Source of the DNA: CAYNOZ01 sp964398955
Lineage (GTDB): Archaea > Methanobacteriota_B > Thermococci > Thermococcales > CAYNOZ01
DNA length: 24,880 nucleotides
NCBI GenBank assembly: GCA_964398955.1
Contig: CAYNOZ010000015.1
Coordinates: 1 to 24,880, forward strand
Direction of reading: 5' to 3'
Part shown: positions 1 through 6,380 of the stretch, one piece after another
Layout of the letters: every line of letters begins with the position of its first letter
How positions within the stretch are numbered: position 1 is the stretch's first letter
Position numbers and translations under genes: made by a program
The notes under the pieces: model-generated
Seen by the model: the letters and a program-made list of their open reading frames with translations, nothing else
Database searches by the model: none
What the model was told of the DNA's origin: nothing

Positions 1-45
1 ACAAAAAATCCAAAAGAAAAAGAACAAAATAAAGGGGAATCTTAG
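1..45 (+). other. Possible C-terminal tail of an unidentified upstream ORF
   Basis: Frame 1 is open from the window edge and ends at a TAG at 43-45, giving only 14 residues, lysine/glutamate-rich. The stop codon touches the sequence AGTCAACTACCCCGCCT, which from memory resembles sequence found just after tnpB stop codons in IS200/IS605 elements, so this could be the end of a TnpB-like gene. Fourteen residues cannot show homology, and a chance open frame is equally possible in sequence this AT-rich. Confidence 0.2.
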
Positions 46-60
46 TCAACTACCCCGCCT
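44..60 (+). mobile_element. Possible degenerate IS200/IS605-type right-end fragment
   Basis: The 17 bases AGTCAACTACCCCGCCT resemble the 5' half of the hairpin seen at many IS200/IS605 (tnpB/IS1341-type) ends, where CCCCGCC pairs with a following GGCGGGG. The second arm is absent here: AAATGACAAGG follows instead. A GGGG at 34-37 could pair with CCCC at 53-56. If real, this is a decayed end lying directly before tdk. The comparison comes from recalled family features, not from a search. Confidence 0.3.
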
Positions 61-80
61 AAATGACAAGGTCTCCTTGA

Positions 81-88
81 GGTGAATA
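81..88 (+). promoter_or_regulatory. Ribosome binding site of tdk, GGTG type
   Basis: GAGGTGAATAA precedes the ATG at 90. GGTG (81-84) lies exactly 5 nt before the start codon, the same geometry as at rpl21e, cysK, dnaK, grpE, scpA and scpB. It matches the GGTGATC part of the archaeal 16S anti-Shine-Dalgarno complement. Confidence 0.7.
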
Positions 89-89
89 A

Positions 90-704
90 ATGAAAGAAGG
101 TAGAACTACTGGACATATAGAAGCAATAACCGGTCCTATGTTCTCTGGAAAAACAGGAGAACTAATAAGAAGATTAAGAAGAGAAAAAATTGGTCATGGA
201 GAAATACTAGCCTTCAGACCTGATAGAGACAACCGATACGGGAATTCTCCACATTTATTCTCGCATAACGATCAAAAATTTAAAGCTAAAATAGTGAAAG
301 CAGACACAAAAAAATCATTAGAAAAAGTAAAAAAAACTGCATTAGAAAAAGATCCAGACGTCATAGCTTTTGATGAAGCAAACTTTTGGCATAATTCATT
401 ACCGGAATTATGTGATGAGCTAGCTAATAAACACAGCAAAAGAGTAATAGTAGCAGGACTTGATCTAAATTTCAGAGGAGAACCTTTTGAACCAATGCCT
501 AAAATACTAGCATTAGCAGAATATATTAGTAAAGAAACCGCTAGATGCGTCAAATGTGGAAAACCAGCAAGATGGACTCAAAGACTTGTTGACGGAGATC
601 CTGCTCCTTATGAAGACGAAATCATAGTTGTAGGATCTAAAGAAAGATACGAGGCTAGATGTAGTAACTGTTATGAAAGACCTAAAAAGGAGGTATCAAA
701 ATAA
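90..704 (+). CDS. tdk: Thymidine kinase, type II (zinc-binding)
   Basis: Phosphorylates thymidine to dTMP with ATP in the pyrimidine salvage pathway; cytosolic. The 204-residue protein has the type II architecture. Its P-loop is GPMFSGKT (residues 15-22). The FDEANFW segment (94-100) supplies the catalytic base Glu96 and matches the usual DEAQF motif. The lasso region follows AGLDLNFRGEPF (122-133), and a four-cysteine zinc site is formed by Cys153/156 and Cys191/194. Length is normal for the family. The ATG at 90 is supported by GGTG 5 nt upstream. It is probably the first gene of a two-gene unit with the YkgJ-like gene, whose best ribosome binding site lies inside the last codons of tdk. 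Haloarchaea and some methanogens carry this salvage enzyme, so it need not be a recent transfer. Confidence 0.93.
   Translation: MKEGRTTGHIEAITGPMFSGKTGELIRRLRREKIGHGEILAFRPDRDNRYGNSPHLFSHNDQKFKAKIVKADTKKSLEKVKKTALEKDPDVIAFDEANFWHNSLPELCDELANKHSKRVIVAGLDLNFRGEPFEPMPKILALAEYISKETARCVKCGKPARWTQRLVDGDPAPYEDEIIVVGSKERYEARCSNCYERPKKEVSK
689..694 (+). promoter_or_regulatory. Strong Shine-Dalgarno without a normal start codon
   Basis: GGAGGT at 689-694 is one of the strongest ribosome binding sites in the window. At the expected distance (7 nt after GGAGG) stands ATA at 701-703, overlapping the tdk stop as ATAA and in frame with the next gene. ATG would be expected here. The annotated TTG (725) and ATG (731) starts lie over 30 nt away from it. 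Confidence 0.55.
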
Positions 705-724
705 AATCAGTAAAGTTTAAATCA

Positions 725-1216
725 TTGAAAATGGAAGAAAATTTAATTCCATTTAATAATCAAAGCTTTAAATGTTTACAGTGCGGAAAATGTTGTCAAC
801 AGAGATTTGTTCCTTTATCAAGAAATGATATTGATAGAATCTCTGATAATTTAGACAGAGAAGATTTCATAGTATTTTTCCCTCAATTTGATAAATACAC
901 CATCGAAAGAAGGAAATGGGACAACTCCTGCTATTTTTTAGATGATGAGAAATGTAGAATTTACGATATTAGACCGTTAGTCTGTAGACTATATCCATTG
1001 GCCCTATATAATGAGCCTATTAATGAAGAAAAAACTAGAACTATTAAATTAGATAATAATGAGAAAAAATTCCTTTACATAGATGATTCCTGTCCTGGAG
1101 TGGGTAAAGGAGAAAAATTTGATATGGATAAAATAAAGAAATTATCCACAAAAATTTCTAAAGAAATGGATTTGACTCAACCTCCAAACGGAATAGAATT
1201 AAACTTCAAAAAATAA
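725..1216 (+). CDS. YkgJ-family cysteine-cluster protein
   Basis: Small protein of the YkgJ / UPF0153 family, with eight family-type cysteines thought to hold zinc or an iron-sulfur centre; its biochemical role is not established. Counting from TTG at 725 (163 residues), the signature CLQCGKCC lies at 17-24. Cys69, Cys77 and Cys87 follow in the typical context NSCYFLDDEKCRIYDIRPLVCRLYP, described here by its key residues, and Cys113 lies in DSCPG. The start is uncertain: TTG 725 and ATG 731 both lack a nearby ribosome binding site, whereas a perfect GGAGGT points to ATA at 701 in the same frame, which would add eight residues. It follows tdk closely and is probably cotranscribed; it converges on ksgA with a 5-nt gap. 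Confidence 0.85.
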   Translation: MKMEENLIPFNNQSFKCLQCGKCCQQRFVPLSRNDIDRISDNLDREDFIVFFPQFDKYTIERRKWDNSCYFLDDEKCRIYDIRPLVCRLYPLALYNEPINEEKTRTIKLDNNEKKFLYIDDSCPGVGKGEKFDMDKIKKLSTKISKEMDLTQPPNGIELNFKK

Positions 1217-1221
1217 TATAA

Positions 1222-2013
1222 TCAAATTTTCTTTATAAATTCTCCAATTTCTAATATATCTTCCGGTTCTAACTCATAAACCCTATTTTCTGAATTAGGA
1301 ATAGAATCTCTAATAGGTTTAATCTTTTCTCTTTCTATGTTCAATTCATGTGAGGAATCAACTATAGAATTTCTAAGTTTTTTCTTTTTATGCTGATATA
1401 TAGCTCTGACTAGATCTGAATTAAGTCTTAATGGATTCTCTTTTTTTTCAAATTCTACTAATGATGCATTAATTTCAGGTTTTGGAAAGAATGAACTTTT
1501 TCTTATACCTCTTAGTATATTCAAGTTAAATCTTGATTGGGTTAATATCGATAATCTTGTTCTCCTCTCTCCTTTGTCCAGTATCTTTTCTGCAAATCCT
1601 CTTTGAAGAATTAAGATTGCTTTTTCAAATTCCATTTCCTGAAATTTAGTTATCAGGTCACTAGAGATTTGAAATGGAACATTAGAAAAAATTTTATTAA
1701 ATTTTGGAAGGCTTGAATTAAGTATATTACCTTTTATGACCTCAACGTTATCCCAATCGTATTCTTTTTCTAGGATTTGTACTAAATTGGGATCTTTTTC
1801 AATTGCTATTACTTTATTTGCTCTTTTTGAGAGGTGATCAGTGATGAAGCCTAGGCCGGGGCCTATTTCAAGTACTACGTCATCATTCAGGCCTAGGGAT
1901 TTGATTCCTTGAGTTATCACATCTTTATTGATCAAATAGTGTTGTCCATATTTTTTACTAGCTTGTTCTCCGTATTTTTCTAGTAGTTCTATCATTCGAT
2001 CTTGTGATACCAT
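1222..2013 (-). CDS. ksgA: 16S rRNA dimethyladenosine transferase KsgA
   Basis: SAM-dependent enzyme (RsmA/Dim1 family) that dimethylates two adjacent adenosines in the 3' terminal helix of 16S rRNA during late small-subunit maturation. Visible motifs, numbered from the TTG at 2025: QHYLINKDV near 28, SAM-binding EIGPGLG (53-59), acidic residue EK (76-77), and catalytic motif NVPF (115-118, usually NLPY/F). The family substrate-loop element FFPKPE is at 169-174. I prefer ATG 2013 (263 residues); TTG 2025 directly after the DUF655 stop would add four residues, and neither has a clear ribosome binding site. It is the last gene of the L21e-Rpo4-DUF655 operon, a recurrent euryarchaeal arrangement, so expression is probably coupled to ribosomal protein synthesis. 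Confidence 0.93.
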   Translation of the reverse strand: MVSQDRMIELLEKYGEQASKKYGQHYLINKDVITQGIKSLGLNDDVVLEIGPGLGFITDHLSKRANKVIAIEKDPNLVQILEKEYDWDNVEVIKGNILNSSLPKFNKIFSNVPFQISSDLITKFQEMEFEKAILILQRGFAEKILDKGERRTRLSILTQSRFNLNILRGIRKSSFFPKPEINASLVEFEKKENPLRLNSDLVRAIYQHKKKKLRNSIVDSSHELNIEREKIKPIRDSIPNSENRVYELEPEDILEIGEFIKKI

Positions 2014-2025
2014 TATTATCAACAA

Positions 2026-2577
2026 TTAGTCGAATAATCTGTCAGATCCGACAAATAAGTTATATTTATCTCCGCCTTTGATTTCCTTTACTATTCTTTT
2101 CTTCAAAACTTCACTAGGGTCTGGTATTGAGCTAAGTCTCTTTTTGACATCTTCAAGATCTTTGAAAGGTTCTTTTTTTCTTTCTTCAAGTATTTTGTTT
2201 CTAGTTTTTTTCCCTATCCCTGGTAAATGTTCTAATTCATGTCTTCTGTTAGTTATGGGCTTAGATTCATTAAAGAATCTTGTGAATTTATCTTGATTGT
2301 CTTTTATTATTTCTATGATTGCATATGGAAGTTCTGCTTGTGCATTTTTAGACAGTTCATCGTAGGAAAGCCTTCCTAATACAACAGCAATTTTTTCTCT
2401 ATAGCCTTTTCCAACATAGACTCTTTCATACAGATCGATGTCTTCTTTTGGTCCCAGTTCTAAAAGGGTGAAGCAGTTTTCTCCAACGGCTTGTGCTACT
2501 GGTTTACTCTTTCTTTTTTTAGGATAACCATTTGGCATATAATCTACTATATAAGCATGATCTTCATATTCGGGCAT
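2026..2577 (-). CDS. DUF655 family protein (OB-fold plus helix-hairpin-helix)
   Basis: Conserved archaeal protein of the DUF655 family, 183 residues; its molecular role is not established but nucleic-acid binding is expected. The N-terminal half (about 1-95) carries the family's beta-rich domain, starting YEDHAYIVDYMPNGYP. A helix-hairpin-helix follows, with the sequence LEHLPGIGKKT at about 116-126. The C-terminal half is basic. The start ATG at 2577 is well supported by GGAGG six nt upstream. It lies between rpoF (15-nt gap) and ksgA in the conserved operon, which suggests a job in RNA or ribosome metabolism; that is inference from context only. Confidence 0.88.
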   Translation of the reverse strand: MPEYEDHAYIVDYMPNGYPKKRKSKPVAQAVGENCFTLLELGPKEDIDLYERVYVGKGYREKIAVVLGRLSYDELSKNAQAELPYAIIEIIKDNQDKFTRFFNESKPITNRRHELEHLPGIGKKTRNKILEERKKEPFKDLEDVKKRLSSIPDPSEVLKKRIVKEIKGGDKYNLFVGSDRLFD

Positions 2578-2592
2578 GAGAATCCTCCAAAA

Positions 2593-2925
2593 TTAAATAA
2601 GGAGATCTAGTATCTCCTCTTCTTCCTCTTCATCAGGTGTTCTATATTTTTCGTGAAGAATTACTTTAAGATCATCTTTAGTTTTTGGGGATAAATTTAC
2701 TATTTGGACGGCTGTTTTTTCATCTATTGAACTATATTCATTTGTTAACTTATCCACCATTTCTTTAGCTTCTTCAGAATCCATTTCAGTAGTTCTTTGG
2801 GCGTGTTCTAAAGCATTCTTAGTTTCATAAAGCATCTCCACATCTTTATCTTGTCTTTCCTCTAAAATATCTCTAACTTCAGAAGTGGTGAGCATTCTTT
2901 CATCTAATTTTTCTCTTCCGATCAA
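2593..2925 (-). CDS. rpoF: DNA-directed RNA polymerase subunit Rpo4 (F)
   Basis: Rpo4 pairs with Rpo7 (E) to form the stalk of archaeal RNA polymerase, homologous to eukaryotic Rpb4. The protein has the family's helical HRDC-like body, with KLDERMLTTSEVRDILEER near the N-terminus and LSPKTKDDLKVIL followed by a run of six glutamates near the C-terminus. The longest frame starts at GTG 2934, but GGAG at 2937-2934 overlaps that codon. The same GGAG is 8 nt from TTG 2925, which overlaps the L21e stop as TTGA. I therefore place the start there (110 residues, beginning MIGREKLDER). The overlap implies translational coupling to rpl21e. Confidence 0.9.
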   Translation of the reverse strand: MIGREKLDERMLTTSEVRDILEERQDKDVEMLYETKNALEHAQRTTEMDSEEAKEMVDKLTNEYSSIDEKTAVQIVNLSPKTKDDLKVILHEKYRTPDEEEEEEILDLLI

Positions 2926-3203
2926 GGAGACCACTCCTTAACATGAACAGGATCACAGATCAACTCCTTAAATCCTTCATTATCCTTAACTTTTACCTTA
3001 TAACATCTACCTTGCTTCCCAACTACTTCTCCAACTTTGCCTTGGAATTTAGGATGAGGCATACCATCTTTGACACTTGATTCTATATCAATAATGACTT
3101 TGTCTCCTTCTTCAAATTCTTTAAGATGCTTTGTAATGGGTACTTTTCCTTTTTTCCTTAAAGATTTTCTTAATTTATGACGGCTCTTCTTCATTTCAGG
3201 CAT
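2922..3203 (-). CDS. rpl21e: 50S ribosomal protein L21e
   Basis: Large-subunit ribosomal protein shared by archaea and eukaryotes, absent from bacteria. The 93-residue chain is full length. It has the basic N-terminal arm (KSRHKLRKSLRKKGK, residues 6-20) and the SH3-like body with FEEGDKVIIDIESSVKDGMP (30-49), the HPKFQGKVGEVVGKQGR stretch and the closing PVHVKEW. The start ATG at 3203 has GGTG exactly 5 nt upstream. It is the first gene of the rpl21e-rpoF-DUF655-ksgA unit and overlaps rpoF by 4 nt. Confidence 0.96.
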   Translation of the reverse strand: MPEMKKSRHKLRKSLRKKGKVPITKHLKEFEEGDKVIIDIESSVKDGMPHPKFQGKVGEVVGKQGRCYKVKVKDNEGFKELICDPVHVKEWSP

Positions 3204-3286
3204 AAAATCACCTTATTAACTTCTAAATCAAAAATTTAAAACTCTCTCTACTTTAATTAATCTCGCAAAATCTCTAATGTTCAAAC

Positions 3287-3337
3287 AATATAAAGTTCGT
3301 CAGTAACAAATTCCCTCTTCTTATTTATAAATCTTTT
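3287..3337 (-). promoter_or_regulatory. Candidate promoter(s) of the rpl21e operon
   Basis: Reading the minus strand, AAAGATTTATAAATA (3337-3322) combines a BRE-like purine tract with a strong TATA box, predicting a start site near 3300 and a leader of about 95 nt. A second TATA-like TTTATATT lies at 3294-3287 and would give a leader of about 60 nt. Both are predictions from pattern and spacing; I cannot tell which is used. Confidence 0.5.
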
Positions 3338-3360
3338 CAAGCTTTAGTATATAAACTCAA

Positions 3361-3660
3361 AGGATAAAAAGCCATTCATAAACTTTAAAAATCATTAATA
3401 CTGACTAAAATTAATAAAAAAGTTATAAAAATATTTAATTCAACAATAACTAATCATATTAAACTTTAAATTAAATAATAAAAATTAAAAACCTTTTAAA
3501 ATAAAATAAATTAAAATTATCCTTTAAAGAAAACTCAAAAATTCCTTAAATATAGTTATTCAAAAAATATACCTAAAATTCTCCCTAAAATTATAACCAC
3601 TAAAAAATATCCAAAATTGGACTCATAATCCCTTACAAACAAACTCATCAATCAATTTGA
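3361..3660. other. G-depleted, extremely AT-rich intergenic block
   Basis: The whole gap 3204-3745 (542 nt) has no convincing ORF, tRNA or ncRNA. Its middle 300 nt contain, by hand count, about 10 G and 43 C on the + strand, so roughly 18% G+C with strong C-over-G skew and a clear excess of A over T. It separates two divergent transcription units. An unwinding element or a tolerated low-complexity spacer are both possible. Confidence 0.6.
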
Positions 3661-3708
3661 TATTCTCATCAAATTTCTAAATAGCAAAAATATAATCATT
3701 CAATAGTT

Positions 3709-3717
3709 TTTTATATT
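3709..3717 (+). promoter_or_regulatory. Candidate TATA box of asnS
   Basis: TTTTATATT at 3709-3717 places the predicted start of transcription at about 3737-3742, only a few nt before the ATG at 3746. The mRNA would be nearly leaderless, though a weak AAGGGA lies at 3736-3741. Confidence 0.5.
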
Positions 3718-3745
3718 AACTAATATTTCAACCATAAGGGATCAG

Positions 3746-5047
3746 ATGTTAGACAAAGATTACATTGAAGACATAACTCCTGAAATGGAAAATGAAAAGG
3801 TAAAAATAGCAGGTTGGGTATACCGCCAAAGATCACACGGTGGATTAGCCTTTATAGTTCTCAGAGACTCGACTGGAATAATTCAATCCACAATTAAAGA
3901 AGAAAACGTTGATGAGAACAGTTTTAATGTTGCTCAAAATGTAGGAATCGAAGCTTCAGTTATTATAGAAGGAGTCGTCAAAAAAGATGATAGAGCTCCT
4001 ACTGGCATTGAGGTTCAAGCAGAAAATGTTGAATTAGTAGGGGAATCAAATAACTTCCCAATTGAAGAAGATTCTGGAAAAGTATTCAAATTAGATAATA
4101 GACATCTGGATATAAGAAGTAGAGAAAATACTGAGTTAATGGAGCTTAAAGAACTTGCTATCAGATCAGCAAGGGAATGGTTATGGGATAATAAATGGCA
4201 TGAAGTCTTCCCACCTCTGATGAATACAGCTGCAGTAGAAGGAGGATCGACATTATTCAGATTCGACTATTTCGATGAAGAAGCATATCTCAGTCAAAGC
4301 GCTCAACTGTATCTTGAAGTTGCTATGACCTCATTAGAAAAAGTATGGGCTTTGACTCCAAGTTTCAGAGCTGAAAAATCAAGAACTCGAAGACATATTA
4401 CTGAATATTGGCACCTTGAACTAGAGGCTCCATGGATGGATATGGATGACATATTAGAAGTTCAAGAAAACCTTGTAAGCCATATGACCCAAACAATACT
4501 CAATGATGAAAGAGGTAAAAAAATACTCGATGATATAGATAGAGACTTAACAACATTAGAGAACACAAAAGCTCCATTTGAAAGAATTACTTATACAGAA
4601 GCAATAGAATTATTACAAGAGAAAGGAATAGAAATTGAATGGGGAGAAGATATGGGGGCTGAAGAAGAAAGAGAACTCACAATGGATTTCAACGCGCCAT
4701 TCTTCGTTACTAAATACCCAAAACATGCAAAAGCTTTCTATATGAAAGAGAATCCAGATGATCCAGAAACTGTGTTGGCCGCTGACCTATTAGCACCCGA
4801 GGGCTATGGAGAAATCATTGGAGGATCTGAAAGAGAAGATGACCTCGAAAAGCTGATAGAAATGATAAATTGGTTCGGATACGAACCAGAAGACTATGAA
4901 TGGTATTTAGATTTAAGGAGATACGGAAGTGTACCACACTCCGGATTCGGTATGGGGCTCGAAAGATACCTTAACTGGTTAGGAAGTCTTTCACATATTA
5001 GAAAAGCCACTCTTATGCCTAGAACCCCTTCAAGGATCTATCCATAA
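3746..5047 (+). CDS. asnS: Asparaginyl-tRNA synthetase
   Basis: Class IIb synthetase that charges tRNA-Asn with asparagine. The 433 residues comprise an OB-fold anticodon-binding domain (about 1-100) and a catalytic core. Motif 2 is FRAEKSRTRRH (207-217) followed by EYWHLELEA, and motif 3 contains GSVPHSGFGMGLER (394-407). AsnRS is chosen over AspRS because of AAVEGGSTLF with YLSQSAQLYLE, FRAEKSRT rather than FRAEEHNT, and the ending PRTPSRIYP; these match archaeal AsnRS as I recall it. The ATG is supported by the close upstream TATA box. The gene stands alone. Its presence implies direct charging of tRNA-Asn rather than exclusive use of the amidotransferase route. Confidence 0.93.
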   Translation: MLDKDYIEDITPEMENEKVKIAGWVYRQRSHGGLAFIVLRDSTGIIQSTIKEENVDENSFNVAQNVGIEASVIIEGVVKKDDRAPTGIEVQAENVELVGESNNFPIEEDSGKVFKLDNRHLDIRSRENTELMELKELAIRSAREWLWDNKWHEVFPPLMNTAAVEGGSTLFRFDYFDEEAYLSQSAQLYLEVAMTSLEKVWALTPSFRAEKSRTRRHITEYWHLELEAPWMDMDDILEVQENLVSHMTQTILNDERGKKILDDIDRDLTTLENTKAPFERITYTEAIELLQEKGIEIEWGEDMGAEEERELTMDFNAPFFVTKYPKHAKAFYMKENPDDPETVLAADLLAPEGYGEIIGGSEREDDLEKLIEMINWFGYEPEDYEWYLDLRRYGSVPHSGFGMGLERYLNWLGSLSHIRKATLMPRTPSRIYP

Positions 5048-5057
5048 TTTAACTCTA

Positions 5058-5102
5058 TTTTTTTATTCAAATAGTTTAATAAACTTCAATTTATATTTTT
5101 TT
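5058..5102 (+). terminator. T-tract terminators after asnS
   Basis: Two runs of seven T (5058-5064 and 5096-5102) follow the asnS stop within 60 nt. Archaeal polymerase terminates on such U-rich tracts, helped by aCPSF1, whose gene lies in this window. There is no strong hairpin. Confidence 0.45.
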
Positions 5103-5158
5103 GAATTAAGAAATATTCTTAATATTTGAAAAAAGGTAGAATAGGGGTTTTTACTTCA

Positions 5159-5174
5159 AAAAAATATTTATAAG
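5159..5174 (+). promoter_or_regulatory. Orphan promoter-like BRE/TATA between convergent genes
   Basis: AAAAAAATATTTATAAG reads as a purine-rich BRE followed by a good TATA box on the + strand. It predicts a start near 5198, where no + strand gene follows: the next 1.1 kb is the antisense of cysK. It might drive a small RNA, an antisense RNA, or be a leftover from a mobile element. Confidence 0.35.
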
Positions 5175-5184
5175 TAATTTTGAT

Positions 5185-5198
5185 CTTATTTAAATAAG
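5185..5198. repeat. Perfect 14-bp palindrome
   Basis: CTTATTTAAATAAG is self-complementary over 14 bp and lies at the predicted start site of the orphan TATA box. Part of it (CTTATTTAAA) recurs at 12433-12442 as the proximal TATA element of grpE, so it may simply be a two-way TATA box. Confidence 0.6.
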
Positions 5199-5202
5199 TG
5201 AA

Positions 5203-5234
5203 GTGACCTCCCTCTAAAGGAAGAGATCTTACCC
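5203..5234 (-). mobile_element. Possible decayed IS200/IS605-type right end
   Basis: On the minus strand this reads GGGTAAGATCTCTTCC, then TTTAGAGGGAGGTCAC. CTCTTCC and GAGGGAG can pair across a TTTA loop with two G-T pairs and one mismatch, followed by GTCAC. From memory this resembles the hairpin plus TCAC ends of archaeal IS200/IS605 elements. No transposase remains nearby. A search is needed; chance similarity is possible. Confidence 0.3.
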
Positions 5235-5275
5235 AACCACTAAGATAATATTTGAAAAGAGAATTATATAAATGC

Positions 5276-6352
5276 TTATTCTTCTGGTTCTAAGTCAGTT
5301 ATGTATTCTAATTCATGACCTGATTCATGTAGTTCTTTTAGTTTTCTCTCGTCTTCTGGTAGTATTGATGTATCTTCTCTTGCTGGAGTATCTAGCTCTT
5401 TTTGTTCGCCAAATATTCCTGTACTGTAATATCTATCACCGTTATCACAGATAAGTGTAACTATTCTATCGTATTCTGGATGTTCTTTAGCTATTTTTAT
5501 TGCACTTTTTACGTTTGCACCACTTGATATTCCAGAGAAAATTCCTTCTTCCTTAGCTAACTTTATTGCCATTTCGATCGATTCCTCAGAATTTGTTGTT
5601 ACTATTCCATCCATTTGCTGTAGATGAAGATTATCCGGTATAAATCCGTCACCGATCCCTTCTATGTGGTGGGATCCCCATTTTCCTTGGGTTATTATTG
5701 GGCACTCCTCAGGTTCCATTGCATAAGCTTTGACGCTTTCATCTCTTTCTTTTATAAATCTGGCTATTCCTGAGATTGTTCCTCCAGTCCCTTGAGAGCT
5801 TACTACAGCATCTAAGTTTCCATTAGTTTGTTCCCATATCTCCCTACCAGTATTAAAGTAATGAGCTTCAACATTATCAGGATTATGGAATTGACCTACC
5901 CAAAAGTATTGATCAGGGTTTTCATCGATGATTTCTCTTACTTTATCTAGTGTAATGTCAACATCACTTTCTCCACCTGGGGTTTCGATTAAATCTGCTC
6001 CATACAATTCAAATAGTTTTTTTCTTTCTTCACTCATTCCTCCTGGCATTACAATCTGGACATCATATCCAAGTACTGCGCCTATCCATGCAGTTGAAAC
6101 TCCTGTGTTTCCAGTTGTTCCTTCAATAATAGTCATACCAGGTTCAAGTTCTCCACTTATTTCAGCATTCTTAATAATATTGTAGAGAACTCTGTCTTTC
6201 AGACTTCCAGATGGATTATAATTCTCTAACTTTACAACAATTTCAGTATCCTCAATTCCTTCCATCTCCGGGATTTTATCCAACTTCATCATAGGTGTTT
6301 CGCCGATCAGGTCGAATATACTATCGGCTATTTTTTCACCGCTTCCTTTCAT
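5276..6352 (-). CDS. cysK: Cysteine synthase / PLP-dependent beta-family lyase
   Basis: Fold-type II PLP enzyme, most likely O-acetylserine (or O-phosphoserine) sulfhydrylase making cysteine; a cystathionine beta-synthase role cannot be excluded. Visible sites: PLP lysine in NPSGSLKDR (46-54, Lys52), substrate loop EGTTGNTG (77-84), phosphate-binding GTGGT (188-192), and SGISSGAN (273-280). CDNGDRYYSTG (302-312) follows. The core is normal length, then about 45 extra, mostly charged residues end in DLEPEE. No CBS domains are present. The ATG at 6352 has GGTG exactly 5 nt upstream. It follows aCPSF1 by 28 nt on the same strand and is probably cotranscribed with it. Confidence 0.88.
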   Translation of the reverse strand: MKGSGEKIADSIFDLIGETPMMKLDKIPEMEGIEDTEIVVKLENYNPSGSLKDRVLYNIIKNAEISGELEPGMTIIEGTTGNTGVSTAWIGAVLGYDVQIVMPGGMSEERKKLFELYGADLIETPGGESDVDITLDKVREIIDENPDQYFWVGQFHNPDNVEAHYFNTGREIWEQTNGNLDAVVSSQGTGGTISGIARFIKERDESVKAYAMEPEECPIITQGKWGSHHIEGIGDGFIPDNLHLQQMDGIVTTNSEESIEMAIKLAKEEGIFSGISSGANVKSAIKIAKEHPEYDRIVTLICDNGDRYYSTGIFGEQKELDTPAREDTSILPEDERKLKELHESGHELEYITDLEPEE

Positions 6353-6380
6353 AATAGCACCATATTTCCTAAGTAAATTT

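Noticed and set aside
272..553. Minus-strand 93-residue open frame inside tdk
   Set aside because: Antisense shadow of a clear thymidine kinase; no family features or ribosome binding site.
3204..3745. tRNA or CRISPR content in the largest gap
   Set aside because: No TTCRANNC-type T-arm, cloverleaf spacing or regularly spaced repeats were seen.
3746..5047. Aspartyl-tRNA synthetase call
   Set aside because: Motif 2 FRAEKSRTRRH, the YLSQSAQLYLE region and the C-terminus PRTPSRIYP fit archaeal AsnRS, not AspRS.
5272..5454. Plus-strand 60-residue hydrophobic frame following the orphan TATA box
   Set aside because: It is almost wholly antisense to the conserved C-terminus of cysK, lacks a ribosome binding site, and its Leu/Val-rich content is what antisense of acidic codons yields.
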